64,000 nt of DNA from Helicostylum pulchrum (GCA_025677825.1 JAIXMO010000035.1:186001-250000); one strand, 5' to 3'; positions 11,961 to 24,285 are shown, numbered from the stretch's first letter. Translations and numbers: made by a program. The notes: a model not told the origin generated them from the sequence alone.

Positions 11961-12278
11961 ATGGGAAAGAGTGCAAAGTTTTACAAACGACCTTCGAAAA
12001 AGGAAAAGGAAGGACTTGCGATTAAGAAGATTGTGGAACCTGTGATTACTAAGAGGGGACCCAGTAAACCCAAGATCAATGTTCCTGCTGCCATGGTGCA
12101 AGATATTAGGAAACCAGCTGTCAAAAAGTCCGAGGAAGATATGGAAGTGGACGAAGTAAAACCTAAACTTGCTGAAAAGGAGGAACAAAAGCCTGAAAAG
12201 GAACAAGAGATACCGGATTACGTCGATTTATTCTCGGGTAAAAAGACTTACAAGAAAATTCCTTTAAAGAGAAAGTAA
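11961..12278 (+). CDS. Small lysine-rich protein, probably nuclear/nucleolar
   Basis: A single exon of 105 codons with good codon usage. The protein is strongly charged: basic N-terminus (MGKSAKFYKRPSKKEK), a Lys/Glu-rich middle, and a C-terminal block DYVDLFSGKKTYKKIP ending in KRK. There is no membrane segment or catalytic motif. Its composition resembles small ribosome-biogenesis or nucleolar proteins, but I do not recognise a named family. The start is the first ATG after a T-rich tract. AATAAA-like sequence (AAATAAAA) follows about 50 bases after the stop. Confidence 0.75.
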   Translation: MGKSAKFYKRPSKKEKEGLAIKKIVEPVITKRGPSKPKINVPAAMVQDIRKPAVKKSEEDMEVDEVKPKLAEKEEQKPEKEQEIPDYVDLFSGKKTYKKIPLKRK

Positions 12279-12426
12279 ACAAAATCACCTATCCCCCACT
12301 TATAAAAAAACAACACACTTGTACATTTAAAATAAAAAAGTAATTTAGTATATACACAATATAAAAAAAGGGGGGGGGGGTTTTATGCAGCATTGGTCTT
12401 TTCGCAGATTAAAAAATATACGTCTT

Positions 12427-12459
<33 letters not shown>

Positions 12460-13316
12460 TGTGAGATTATAGTTCCGTGAATTCCTCCCATTACCAGATA
12501 TTCGCCGTAGAGAAACGCTACTTCATGCCGAGTATATTTCTTAATTGACTTTTGTACTATTCGAGCAATGGGAGTGTCAGGATATCCGAACAGCTTCGTA
12601 TCAGGATCAATATCTACAAAAGCCCGTGTAACAAAAAACCAGGTGTATTTAAGCACGTTGAGGAAATCTTGCTTGATTCATGGTCAATTTACGCGGTTGG
12701 TTAATAAATCGCGAGGTATTGTTTGCACTTACCATTTCGGTTCGTATGAACAAACACGAAAATAAATAGATAATAAATAGGACGCCCATCTACTCATTAT
12801 GGAGTATTTATACTACTCTTTGTTTCATGTAACTCGTTGGCTAAGCATCTTTATTACGAATTATTCCTTTTTATGCAATAAAACAAAGCATGAAAAAGTA
12901 ATGAAATACGCCTCACACTATTTTGGATCAACCGTGTAAATAGAACCGCGTATCAAAGAATTTAACGGTCAATTGTCCTGCAAGCACTTTTTTTTTTTCA
13001 TTGGAGTTTTAAATTAGTTGTCAGAAAGTCAAAAGGAACATTGTCAACAGTGTCATTACTGGTGAAACGCTACACTAAAGAAGATCTAAAAAAAAAAAAA
13101 AAAAACTTTTACAGAGAACTAACAAAGTGTTTAAATGTCATAGACTTGAAGAAAACGATTAGTAGTATATAAAATGAAAACAAATAAAGATTAATAGGTT
13201 TAAAAAATAAATGATTATTTATTTATTTTTTATGAGGGGGATTTTTTTAAAAAGAGAAAAAAAAAAATTTCTTGGAACAACCCGCTAATGATATAGTATT
13301 TTTGAGAAGAGTGTGT
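12279..13316. other. Intergenic with G10 run and GA microsatellite
   Basis: No gene recognised. A run of ten G lies at 12369-12378 and a (GA)14 repeat at about 12430-12457. The right end forms the 3' flank of the Argonaute gene. Short open frames on both strands (12345-12656 minus, 12568-12765 plus) lack coding character. Confidence 0.5.
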
Positions 13317-16071
13317 TTACATAAAGAACATGACCTTGCTAAGCTCGGGCTTAACAGTAGCGAAAGAAGCCATTTGAGCATCAGAATCCATGGATTCGGA
13401 GGTAGCATCGGTATCAGACCAGTTCTCACCACGACGATGGAATCTGGCACGGGCAGCGATCAAATCAGCATAGTAAGCAGCAGGGACGATGGAGACGGCA
13501 CGAGTAGCACGAGCATAGATGTAACAAAGTCTGTAAGTCAACTCTTGAAGAGCATCGGAAGTAAACTTGTTCTCATCGTGAAGAACGTGGTAATGAGTAG
13601 GACGAGAGGTACCTTGAAGACCAGCGTGAGATTGGAGGTAGAAATCGAACTCGAAGGGATGAACGATATCAGTATCAACAACGGTACCGGGCATACAGTT
13701 ACCAGTACGATCAGCATCACGCATCTCAATAGGGAAGAAACGAGCATGATGTCTCTTTTGGACAACGATGAAGGTAATGGTAGGGTTGTAGGTCTTGTCC
13801 AAAGAAAGACAAGCAGCCTTAATAGCAGCGACTTCAGAATCCATGACTTGCTTGAATTGACCCTCGGAGACACCATCACGATAGAACAAGATTCTCTCGG
13901 GCTTTTGACCACAAGATTGGTAGAAGTTCTTGAGGACTTCCTTGATCATGTTGGCAAGATCAGCAATGATTTCAGTACGGTTAGCTTGTACACGAATAGC
14001 AGAAGAGTATCTAGAGGCACGAGCATCCATGGAGGCAGAGAGTGCAGCAATAGAAGGTCTGTTCATATCTCCAGGAGCAGGATGAGTGACATCAGCACCG
14101 AGGATAATAGTAGGACGTTGAGCAATGAAGGGGATTTGAGGAGGAGACAAGAACAAGTTCATACCACCCAACTTGACGTTGACCTTAAGACAGACGTTAG
14201 CACAGTATTGCTTCTTGGCATCAGCAATATGCTTGGATTGAAGACATTGTGTGGGAACACCAATAACGGTATCAGAGATTCTCTTGATCTCAGCATAGAG
14301 GGGAACACCAGTGTTGGGCAAGATACAGACGATCAATTGAGGGTTAGCCTTGGCAGCGTTACCAGCCTTCAACCAAGCTTCCTTCAAAGCACGATCGACA
14401 TTACCTTGAGGATCAGCAGTCATGACGGGAGGAGCACGGTTAACAACGTTCATACCAGTATCAGCGAAAGTTTGACACAATTCACGGACGAATCTTTGAA
14501 CAGCAGGCATGGGCACGGCACCAGCAAAGTTAACAACGGCCCAAGAGCCAAGAGTAGCACCTTGAGCAACCTTCTTACCTCTCAAGTTCCAAGCACCACC
14601 TTGAGGAGCGAACTCAGCTTCTTGAGAAGTAGCATGGTAAGAGATCTTAGGGGTGGGGAGAACACGAGCTTGTATAACAGACATCTCAGGCTTGACGGAC
14701 ATACCGAATTGTTGCATGTATGGGTTATCACGGTATTGCAAGAGAGAGAGACCTTGGTTAATCTTGTTGGCACGGACATTAGGCTTTTGACAGGTGAATT
14801 TGATCATTTCAGCAGTTTGCTTCTCGTTCAACTTCTTCATGTGACGTTGACCAGGAACGACCTCACAGACTTCCATAGGTAAGAAGATATCCTTCTTGAC
14901 AACAACACAAGGTAAGAAGGGGTAGTTCAAACGCTTGTTGTATTGCTTGAAGAAATAATCAGCAACAGTCATCTCGTTACCGGCTTCATCCTTGAAGGAA
15001 GTACGGTCAGCAGAAGAAGGAGTAAGCTTGGTAATCTTGTACTTGAACTTCTTGTCACCACGATGGACAACTTGAATCTTTAAGGCCTTGAGGACCTTTT
15101 CAAGCTTGGATAATTCACGATCAGGAATACCGCGACGAAGTTCATCAATGGAACGACGGCCCAAGATCTTGGTGACGATCTCAGGGAGAGGACCAGAAGA
15201 GTAGAAAGCAGTGGCACTGACATCAATGTTAATCATCATTTTACCTGTGTGTGGGAATATCTTTAAGCTGGTTTGTTTATCAATTTCTTTAAAAAAAAAA
15301 CTTACCAACAGTAGGACGAGCGGATTGATAGAAACCTTGCCATACTTCAGCACCGTTAGGGAGAGGACGAGCATCAGTAGGAGTAAAGAAAGAACGACCA
15401 ACGGTAGAATAAAGAGTAGAGGGGACGTGACGAATAAGGACATCAAGAACCATGATGGCTACATTAATTAATTATTAGATACATTCGTCATTTTAGTGAT
15501 AGAAAAAAAAACAAGATATCTTTACCAGTTAAACAGTTGGAAGTACAAGCAGATTGACCAGACAAGAAGCGACGAAGTTCTTCCATGTTGACTTCACCAG
15601 CCTTCTTAATACGGATCTTGAAGAGTCCACCACTACGCTTGGCAGCACCAGGTGCGCAAGCTTCTTGGAGATCAACCTAAAAGGAAGGGAAAAAGGAAAA
15701 TTTACAAATAAATCAGTACGGAGGCGTTATTTTGATTGTTATGATTTTTTATTTATTTTTTCCTTTACCTCGAATTGCATAGCTTGTTCTTCACCCAAGT
15801 TAAGAACCTTAGGAGAAAAGACGTTCTTACGACCGTCAAAGATGGTCTTGATACCGGTTAAAATACCTTGACCGTTGGCATCTTCAAAGCACTTCCAGAC
15901 CTTACGGTAAACAGCAGGAGGTGCACTTGGGGGATCAATAGTAACATCATAATGATGAATGTTTTGAGTGGGGAAAGAGGTAACTTCAAAGAAATTAGCT
16001 CTGACACGAACGGGCTTACCGACCTTACCGGCGCCAGGACGCTTGACGAGTTCTGTTAATTCCAAAGACAT
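13317..16071 (-). CDS. AGO1: Argonaute (small-RNA-guided RNase of RNA silencing)
   Basis: Predicted 844 residues, four exons on the minus strand: 16071-15769, 15676-15526, 15458-15306, 15244-13317. Domain order is N, the linker ArgoL1 block (GRSFFTPTDARPLPNG), PAZ, MID and PIWI. PIWI catalytic residues are visible: D in ILGADVTHP, E in ANRTEIIADL, D in FYRDGVSEGQ, and D at about 796 in AAYYADLIAARARFH, where animal Ago2 has His. A DEDD set is known from active fungal and plant Argonautes, so slicing is likely. The protein ends MFFM, typical of the family. Codon choice is extremely biased (AAG, TTC, GGT, GTC, ACC), unlike neighbouring regulatory genes, which suggests high expression and also creates a 536-codon antisense open frame. 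It acts with Dicer and RdRP in RNA interference. Confidence 0.96.
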
Positions 16072-16193
16072 TTTTTTGGTTTGTTAATAGTTATTTGCTA
16101 TAAAGGAGAAAAAAAAAACGGAAAAAAATATTTATGTAGCTGAGAAATGTGTGACGTCGTGAGTCGGGTATTTAAATTTTTATTTAAAAGGGA
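16072..16193 (-). promoter_or_regulatory. Very short promoter of Argonaute with CRE-like element
   Basis: Only 122 bp separate the stop codon of the Ca2+ pump from the Argonaute ATG, both on the minus strand. The spacer holds TGACGTCG at 16152-16159, one base from the CRE/ATF palindrome TGACGTCA, followed by a second half-site-like GAGTCGG. The Argonaute promoter must overlap the 3' end of the pump gene, or the two genes are read through together. The motif call is by eye. Confidence 0.4.
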
Positions 16194-19100
16194 CTAGACG
16201 ATTTTAATGGACCACTGAATGTCGTCTTGATTGGATTCATTGTTTACCTTTTCGCTTGTCTCAAAGGTATTAGGTTCTTTATGTTGCATTACTAGAGCAT
16301 TATCAAGGTTTTTTCTACTTTGTTTATCAATGAAAAGTATTTCATCTGGTACAAATCGAATAAGTACTCCGATAGGAATTGACATTAAACCAATCATAAC
16401 ACTTGTGAACCAGAGATGTCTATCCAGTGGCACTGTTTGAAATGCTGTGCCTCCTTGTTGGACAATAAATATTTGTCCACATACACTAATAGAAATGATC
16501 ATAATAAAGAACTTGTTCTTTTTAATTCCCTTGAACACATTAAACTGATTATCTATTCTCCTACAACTATTAATAGTATTTTTAGTTGGTCTTCTTTTTT
16601 TTTTTTAAGCAGTATACTTTACTTGACTTCATTAAATATTTGACAAAATACAAAGGTATTAAATATAACGGTTTGTAGTGTTGCTTTACGACGTGATAAA
16701 CCAAGTACATCAGTATAAAGTAAAGCTAGAATAACACCCAACTGGTATATAGTTTGCCCAATAATCATTTTCCACATACAAGTATCAATCAATGGATCCG
16801 ATCTACCTTCTGGTCTTCTATCAAGTAAATCAGGTGATGGTGGATCTGTAGCTAATGCTAATGCTGCGAACGTATCCATAATCAAATTAACCCACAATAG
16901 CTGTACAGCTGATAGAATAGACGTTTGATCTGGACTAACAATAGCTGAAAATATAGTCAACACAACTGCTGTAATATTAATCGTCAATTGAAACTGCAAA
17001 AACTTCTTTACTGAATCATTAACACATCTTCCCCACGAAATAGCTTTAATGATACTAGAGAAATTATCATCCATCAAAATAATACTTGACGCTTCTTTTG
17101 CTACCTCTGTACCAGCAATACCCATTGAAAACCCCACATCTGCTGCTTTTAGTGCTGGTGCGTCATTTGTACCATCTCCTGTCACCGCTACAATTTCTCC
17201 CGTTTCTTTTAGTGCCTTCACAAGCAACCTTTTATCTTCTGGACTGGATCTTGCTAATACTCTTAATTGAGGCAAGATATTTAATCTTTCCTCATTTGAT
17301 AACTTTCGGAATGTAGGTCCATCCATTGCTATAGATCCGTATACATAGATTCCACATTGTCTTGCAATCGATTTAGCTGTCAGCATGTTATCACCTGTCA
17401 CCATACGGACACACACGCCGGCTCCTTGACATGCAGCAACTGCCTCTGTCACACCCTCACGTAACGGATCTTCAATACCAACAATACCTAATAGAGTTAA
17501 CTCACCCAACTCGGTTACATCTTCTAACGTTCTTGTACTTGGCCAACTATCGAAATCCTGATAACAAATAGCTAGTGTACGAAGACACCTAGTAGCATAA
17601 CTTTGGATGATTTTCGACATGCGATTACGATTAGCGTCTGTCATGGCACGCGCATAGATATCATAACTAGCAGTATCGTTCGTATACGCATGATCATGCA
17701 TGGAAACAATTCGACTACATTTTTGTAACAAGAGTTCCGAAGCACCTTTGACGTGTAAGCGATAAATCGGGTTTCCAGAGCTAGTAGGAATACGTATGAC
17801 GGTACCCATGGCTTTACGAGACGAGCTAAAGGGAAACATATGATCCACTGGCCAAAAGCTACGTAACATTTCAAACGGTTTTGACCCCATATGTTCTTTA
17901 GCAAAGGACAGCATGGCAGTCTCAGTCTTGTTCCCCACCAACCAGGCATCCCCCAACGTGTTAGTGTTTTCAAATGCAGTAGAATTAACAGCCATCGCTT
18001 GATTTAAAAAGTTTCGAACGGAGACAGGAACTTGTGATTTGACAAGACGGATATCAGTGAGGTCAGTACGTGATTTAGGTGGGTCCTTTAAGAAACGAAA
18101 TGAGGAACCCAATGTACCTGCTACCACAGACATTTTGTTTTGTGTCAAGGTACCTGTTTTATCGGAGCAGATAGTAGTCGCGTTACCCATGGTCTCACAA
18201 GCTGCTAAAACACGAACCAGATTATTGTCTTTCAACATTCTCTGTGTAGCATACGCTAAAGCTAAAAATAAAAATAAATTTTTAGTTAGTGCGTGTTACT
18301 GTGAGAAAAAAAAAGGGGGTAAACATACCTAGAGTAACGGCAAGCGGTAATCCTTCAGGTACGGCTACAACGATGACAGTAACTGTGGTAATTAAAATCT
18401 GCATAATATGAGAAACAATGTCCGCTGGAATAGTTGAAAGACCGCCGGTTGCGTAACCAACAATCGACCGTACAGTCAACATAATGACTAAAAAAGCCGC
18501 CGTCAATAAACCAAATTTAGCAATACTTGTAGCTAGAATATCCAGTTTATCTTGCAAAGGTGTGTTTTCATCTTTTGTACGAAGTGCCATTAACGTACGT
18601 CCGTGAAACGAGTGCGGGCCAACAGCAGTTACCATAAATGTACAAATACCTTCCAGCACCTTGGACCCAGAAACCAAGAACGGGTCGATTTCTTTGTCGT
18701 CGAATGAGAAATCGTCTTCTTCTTCTTCTTCATCGTAATCATCTTTAAATACTCTTTGATGGATAAAATCTTGTTCCGTGATACAGACAAGTGAATTTAA
18801 TGAGGTACGTTTTTCGGCAGCAGTAGAATGTCTGCTGCGTCGCTTTTGACATTCTTGCCATGATAGTTTACGCACTGCGTCAGATTCACCAGTTGCTGCA
18901 GACTCATCACATTTTAAGTTATGGCCTTCGATAAATATACCGTCTGCGCAAATAATATCGCCAGGTTCTAATTTTAATACATCACCTACTTGAACATCGT
19001 AAACTGATAACAGTGTTTGTTTACCAGATCGAATAACCTAAATTAAATGTACGTTAATTATATATATTAACAATTAGGAGAGAAAAAAAAAAAACTTACG

Positions 19101-19807
19101 GAAACGAGTCTATCTTCCTTTTTCTTATTTAAATTTCGAAATTGTTTTTCCTTTTGAAAGTCATTTACACTACCTACAATGACAACTAGAACTACAGCAG
19201 CAATAATAGCTACACCTTCTACCCATTTCACACCTGGGATTTTATTTCCAAATGCATCGTATTCTGTTCTACTGGTGTCTTCGTATATTCCTACTGTTAA
19301 TGAAACCATGGCAGAGATGGTCAATAAAATCTAATATTCCAAGTTAAAATTCAAAATACATTTTCATTGTTTTTAAATATGACTGTATACCAAAGTCTTG
19401 TCTTGAAATGATTTCCACATCAGTTGTAATAGCGAGACTTCTTCAATAGGCGGTAACACATTGGATCCAAATATTAATTTTCGTTGTATAAATGTATCGT
19501 GGTCTTCTTTGGATAAAGGAAAATGCGGGTTAAAGTACTCTTGTGTTGCAGGTTGCTTCAGGTCAAACATACGAATAAACGATAAATTGGCTTCGTTCCA
19601 ATCAACACCTTGTTTTAAAGTGGAGTGAAGGCCTCGAGCGATGCCTTGTATACCACCTACTTTCTCTAAAAATTCCATGTGTTTTTGATCAACAACTTGA
19701 CACATTTGTTCAGAGCTAAAAGCGAATGGGTTACTAGGATCCAAGTGAGGTAGCATTATATCTTGATCCAGTTCTGTATTGTAGTTTTCTATCGGTTCCA
19801 GCGACAT
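16194..19807 (-). CDS. PMC1: PMCA/PMC1-type P-type Ca2+-transporting ATPase
   Basis: Predicted 1122 residues, five exons on the minus strand: 19807-19391, 19330-19100, 19037-18329, 18261-16623, 16566-16194. Diagnostic motifs are the actuator CDESAATGES, the ion-site PEGLPLAV, the phosphorylated Asp in CSDKTGTLTQ, KGASELL in the nucleotide-binding domain, and TGDGTNDAPALKAADVG in the hinge. The N-terminal GIARGLHSTLKQGV motif and the C-terminal helices (PPSPDLLDRRPEGR, FNEVNCRRID) are of the PMCA/vacuolar PMC1 type rather than SERCA. It pumps cytosolic Ca2+ into the vacuole or out of the cell. The tail after the last helix is about 55 residues and acidic, shorter than animal calmodulin-regulated tails. 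An acidic Asp/Glu stretch interrupts the actuator region. Confidence 0.95.
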
Positions 19808-20262
19808 TTTTATTGCGCTTAATATAAAGAAAGTAACAACAATTAAAAAAAGAGTCTCGTATATGAAATTTATAGTAGTTAATCAAGTAAGGAGATTGAA
19901 TTTCTTCCTCCTAAGAGAGAGAGAGAGTGTGTGTGCGTGTAATAAGGCAATTATAGATATATTATTATGAGGGGAGAATATATATGTATATATATAAAGA
20001 CACAAGTAAGGGGTAAAAAAAAAACCTAAATTAGAGTAAGGAGTATAGACCCCCCTTTAATATTTGTATTTAAATGGCGTACTTTGATTCCACTATTTTT
20101 TACAGCAAGCAGGGTAAAAAAATCGGGTATCATTTTTGCATTATAAATTGGGATTTTTGATGTCATATGACAAAACTATACAATGAGAATTGTTGTTTAT
20201 TTGTTATAATAAAGGGGGTTATATACAAAGGTTTATACAGCAAAAAAAAAAAGCTCTGTTTT
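19808..20262. other. Intergenic with GA/GT repeats
   Basis: Contains a GA repeat followed by GT at about 19913-19940 and AT-rich TATATA sequence near 19980-19998. It carries the promoter of the Ca2+ pump at its left end and the 3' flank of the unknown gene at its right end. No gene seen. Confidence 0.5.
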
Positions 20263-21303
20263 CTACAGCGGATTCTTTTCTTTTCTTTTCCATTTTATGG
20301 TACGGTCTAATGAGGTTTTATCAGTTGTAGCTGTTGTTGTAATAGTAGGAGTGGAAACTGAAGAATTTAACTGAATTTCGAAACGGCCCTTTTTAATTAT
20401 ACACGCATCTTTTTCACTATTACGGGTTCCCATGCGACGCAGTTCATGCAAAATAGGTGGCTCACTTGCACTTTTGATGGATAATTTTCGGTCTAGAATA
20501 CTAGTTCTAGTACTAGTACTATTACTACTAATAGTTGAAGTTAGAGTTGTATCCTTTCGGCAGGCTGTCTCCTCGGGATGAAACCAGAACTGATTGTCCC
20601 AGATTTTTAACTCATTTGTTGTCTGTAAACTACAAGTCAAAGAATTATCTTGAAAGTAACTTGATGTGGTATAGTTGGATGAGATTGTATGCATTACTAA
20701 ATCCTCTGTACTAAATTTCCGTCCTCCTTCTTCTTCTCCGTCTTCTTGTTCTTGCTCTTCTAGTTCGTGTTCTTGTTCTCCATCTGGTTGTTCGGGAAGA
20801 ATGCGGATACCGGCAATATTAGCAAATTCTTTGGCAGTTAGATCCTCTGAATTAATTGTCATGTTGGATAGTGTAGCATTAGAATAAGCTCTTGTTCTTT
20901 TGGGATTGACATTGTATTTTTTAGACTGACTTAGCGCAGAAGGCGTCGTGCCGCTTCTCTTGATTAAAATACTTGTTAATTTTGGTGTAGCATGGATTGG
21001 TAAAGTATGTATATTGATCTCCATATCTTGCTTCTTTTGATTCCTTTTTATATTGTGGTACTGGTTATACTCATAGTGTCTATCACTATCAAAGGCACCT
21101 TTTGGCTCTTCATTGTTACGGAAATATTGAAATAGTCCTATAAATGATGCTCGTCGGTTATCTAATGTATCATGGTGTGCAATTGAGTTGGTAAGCTTGG
21201 ACAGTCCGGATTTTATCTTTGATAATTTACTAACTGGCCCCTTATTGTTGTTACTACTTGATCGGTTCCGTTTAAGTGACAACACTGAAAACGCATTTGT
21301 CAT
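20263..21303 (-). CDS. Unknown Ser/Thr-rich protein with acidic tract
   Basis: A single exon of 346 codons; family not recognised. It is rich in Ser, Thr, Asn, Lys and Arg, with an acidic Glu-rich tract near residues 175-195 preceded by the hydrophobic-acidic block TAKEFANIAGIRILPE, which looks like a short conserved interaction motif. Several RRAS/RKLS-type sites (for example NRRASF, DRKLSI) suit phosphorylation by PKA/AGC kinases. There is no signal peptide, membrane span or catalytic motif. It is probably a disordered regulatory protein; the continuous frame and reasonable codon use support it being real. Confidence 0.7.
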   Translation of the reverse strand: MTNAFSVLSLKRNRSSSNNNKGPVSKLSKIKSGLSKLTNSIAHHDTLDNRRASFIGLFQYFRNNEEPKGAFDSDRHYEYNQYHNIKRNQKKQDMEINIHTLPIHATPKLTSILIKRSGTTPSALSQSKKYNVNPKRTRAYSNATLSNMTINSEDLTAKEFANIAGIRILPEQPDGEQEHELEEQEQEDGEEEGGRKFSTEDLVMHTISSNYTTSSYFQDNSLTCSLQTTNELKIWDNQFWFHPEETACRKDTTLTSTISSNSTSTRTSILDRKLSIKSASEPPILHELRRMGTRNSEKDACIIKKGRFEIQLNSSVSTPTITTTATTDKTSLDRTIKWKRKEKNPL

Positions 21304-22204
21304 CGGAAATGGCCTTTATTATTATTATTGTGTCTCTCTCTCTTTACTACAAAAAAAAGTCAAAGAAAAAAAACAAGAAAAAAAAATTTAAGTGTATAAG
21401 AAAAAGAAAAAGAAAAAGGAAAATAAAATAAAAAATATATTTTTTATTTTTATACGGTAGACAAAACGGGCTTCGGCCACATGCTCCATCATCACTGAAG
21501 TTGCCGAAGAGCGAATGATGAGCAAGTAGTCGTACAAGTGAGTATGAACCCACGCTTCATATTATAATAATTCCTCTCTCCAAGATCTTTTTTCTTTTTT
21601 TTATTTTCTTTTTTTTTTTTTTGTGGGAATGTATAAACTTAAACTAAACCAAATTAATAAAATACACTGCAAAACTATTCGTATATAACTTTTTTTCCTG
21701 ATGTACTTGGTATCGATTACAACAATCTAGACTGAAAGAAGAGGATCATCATATAAGCGTAGTTACATAAATGCTTGCAATGATAAAAAAAACGGGGGTG
21801 AAAAGAGACTATCAAACTAAAAAAAAATGACAACATTTTTATTACATTTTTTACTCTCTCTTTGCGTAACTAAATCACAGCAGGAAAGAATTCAGGACTC
21901 TTACAGCATGGAGTTGAATATTCTTAATTCACTAATAAGGTATATTTTTCTTTATTCGTAACAAATGGCAATCGTTATCTTCGGCTAAAAGTCCCTTTCG
22001 CCACCGTCTATTATACGATCTCTATCATACTGAAAATGCAACAAGATGTTGATAGTAGTACAGAATTGATACGAATAGCAACTGCGCTTTATACGTCACG
22101 TTTCACTTAATCATTTTGGGCTGATATGCAAAACAAAATAAAAAGAGAGTAGATAGAGAAAAACTTTTTTTTATAGGCTTTTTATTTCTTAAACAAAATA
22201 CGTA
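21304..22204. other. Divergent intergenic region with a GC-rich hairpin
   Basis: Promoters of the unknown protein (-) and the PI31 gene (+) lie here. The sequence is AT-rich except for a GC-richer segment at about 21465-21545 containing an inverted repeat (see findings). No tRNA or snRNA recognised. Confidence 0.5.
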
Positions 22205-23543
22205 ATGTCAAAACCTACAGATTCAAATGTGTTGGATCCTTCCGTCATATTACATGCCACTAGCCAAGCAGCATCTCAATTAAGCAGCACGTACGATGCT
22301 ATAGCTGCAGCGTGTCATGCTATTATGCTAAGTGTCGGATTCCGTTTTGCAGGACTTGGCGATGATGCACGCCAAGGTAAAAAAAAAAAAAGAGACTAAA
22401 CCTACTCTTACCAAGAAAACTAACAACAAATATATATATAGAGGGAGACGGTACTATAAAAGTGTTACCAGAAGGTTGGAACAATAATGGGCCTCACTGC
22501 TATCAGTTTCGATACAGTCATCCGCAGTCAAGCCTAACTTTTGTGATCAAGATTGTTAGGCTGGGCGATAAATGTATTATTCTTGGCTTAGGCATTGGTG
22601 TAAGTATAAATATTTATATAAGTTGAAAAACACTAATAATCAAAATAATAGGATAATAAAACCGCAACATTGGATATAACTACGTCTGATTATACTTCTG
22701 AATCCTTCTTTCCTTACATGGATAACTCGCAACCATTGGCTCACGGGTTTATCTCTACGTCCAGATTTAATGATTTCATAAAGGCTTACAAGTTGAATAT
22801 TTTACAACGTTTGATACCTGGATTAAATAAACCCGGGTACGAAGATAACAGGTAAAGTAAATTTTTTTTAAAAAAAAGCAATGAGATCATACTAATATGT
22901 ACGTTTTTATTTAGTTCTACTACAACCACTAGTAGTAGCAATGTACCCAATCCCAATGTAGAAAGACGTCAACCAAGGTATAATGATCCTCCTTCAGCAT
23001 ATGATCCTGGATTTCCAGATGTAGGCGCATCCGACTTGAACCCGCTGGGTGGCGGCTTAAGATTGCCTGGGTAAGAAGAAGATACATTGTTTGTTATTGT
23101 ACATACACAATCGAATCTAATTTTTATTTTTAGTGGTGGAAATGGAGGTATGTTTGTTGGGCCTGACCATCCTTTATTTGGTAATAGAGGTGGTAGTAGC
23201 CAAGATGATCCATCTGGTTTATTCGGTGGTCCACAACCATTACCAAGGTATGTTGGAAATCAGTTTTCTTTTTTCTTTCTCTTTTTATACTCATAACTAT
23301 CATTATTTTAGAGGATCTGTTCCACCTGGCGCTCGTTTCGACCCCATTGGACCTTTTGGTGGATTACCTATAAGACCACCTGGCCCCGGTGGTAGAGGTG
23401 GTCCACGAGGTCTTCATAGTGGTGATCCTGATAATGATGAACTTCAACCTCCTGTAAGTATATAATACTAGCTTTTTCGACCTCTTTTTTTTTTTTTTAA
23501 CTGACATTTTTGTATGTAGGGATATAATGATATGTTTGGTTAA
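22205..23543 (+). CDS. PI31-like proteasome regulator
   Basis: Predicted 321 residues in seven exons: 22205-22376, 22442-22599, 22652-22851, 22915-23070, 23134-23247, 23312-23453, 23520-23543. The N-terminal half (LGDDARQEGD, LPEGWN, SLTFVIKIVRLG) matches the PI31/Fbxo7 FP domain that mediates dimerisation. The C-terminal half is Pro/Gly-rich with the characteristic GARFDPIGPFG block and ends PPGYNDMFG, closely resembling the end of animal PI31 (PPGYDDMYL), which contacts the 20S proteasome. PI31 proteins modulate 20S activity and proteasome assembly or transport. The last exon is only 24 nt. Confidence in the family is high; the fungal role is inferred. Confidence 0.93.
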
Positions 23544-24285
23544 GCTTTTTAATATAAATAAAAAATAAGTGTATTTATACATTTTACGTAATAAAGATCA
23601 TACTTTGGTTCTGACAACAGTAATCATAAAAAAAAGGGGGGGGGGGGGGTCACAGGTAGTAAGTAGCTCGTGATTTATCAAGATGGTCTTTAATTTCAAA
23701 CACTAGCCTGATTCTGACATCCCGAAAAACCCTTTCCCGTGATTACATCTGATAATAGTGCTAATATAAAAACTCTATTCAATATATCAATGTGCGAGCT
23801 TTCATGTATAGTCAATAATTAAATTGGATTCATGGCATCCACGCAATTTGTTTTTTACCTGCGTATCCTTGACAGTGACCATATATATCACTCAATCGGT
23901 CTTCTTCTTAATTCCTTACGCGCATGCACTTTTTTTTTCCTACCGAGTTTATGCCAATTAATTTTTGTAAGCTTGAAAAAAAACACTAGTACTTTTTCTC
24001 TCTCTCTTCGAATCAGAAAACAGGTTATTTACATGATGTTCGATCGATACGCTGGATGTACGATAAAATACACTGCAGAAAAATAGATGTACTAGAATTA
24101 AGGAAATACAGTAAAACCGTAATAATGCCTTTACAAGCTCAAACTTTTTGAAGATCGATTTATTATGTTTTTTCTTTATGATTAAAAAGTATATACAATT
24201 CTCCCTTTTAAGGGCGTCTTGTATATGTAAATAGTAAGGTGGAATTAAATGTGTATTTAAATAAATGTATATAAAAAAAATGTAT
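23544..24285. other. Convergent intergenic with G12 run
   Basis: Lies between the 3' ends of the PI31 gene (+) and the CofD-like gene (-). A poly-G run occupies about 23637-23649. Short open frames on both strands (23832-24086 plus, 23958-24338 minus) overlap each other and show no coding character. Confidence 0.5.

Noticed and set aside
13272..14882. 536-codon open frame on the + strand, antisense to Argonaute
   Set aside because: It is a by-product of the strong codon bias of the Argonaute gene. Its composition (Ser/Thr/Arg/Leu mix) has no domain, and the minus-strand frame encodes an unambiguous Argonaute.
21482..21524. C/D-box snoRNA (ATGATGA-like and CTGA motifs)
   Set aside because: The boxes are in the wrong order or lack a partner at the expected distance on either strand. 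It is kept only as a hairpin finding.
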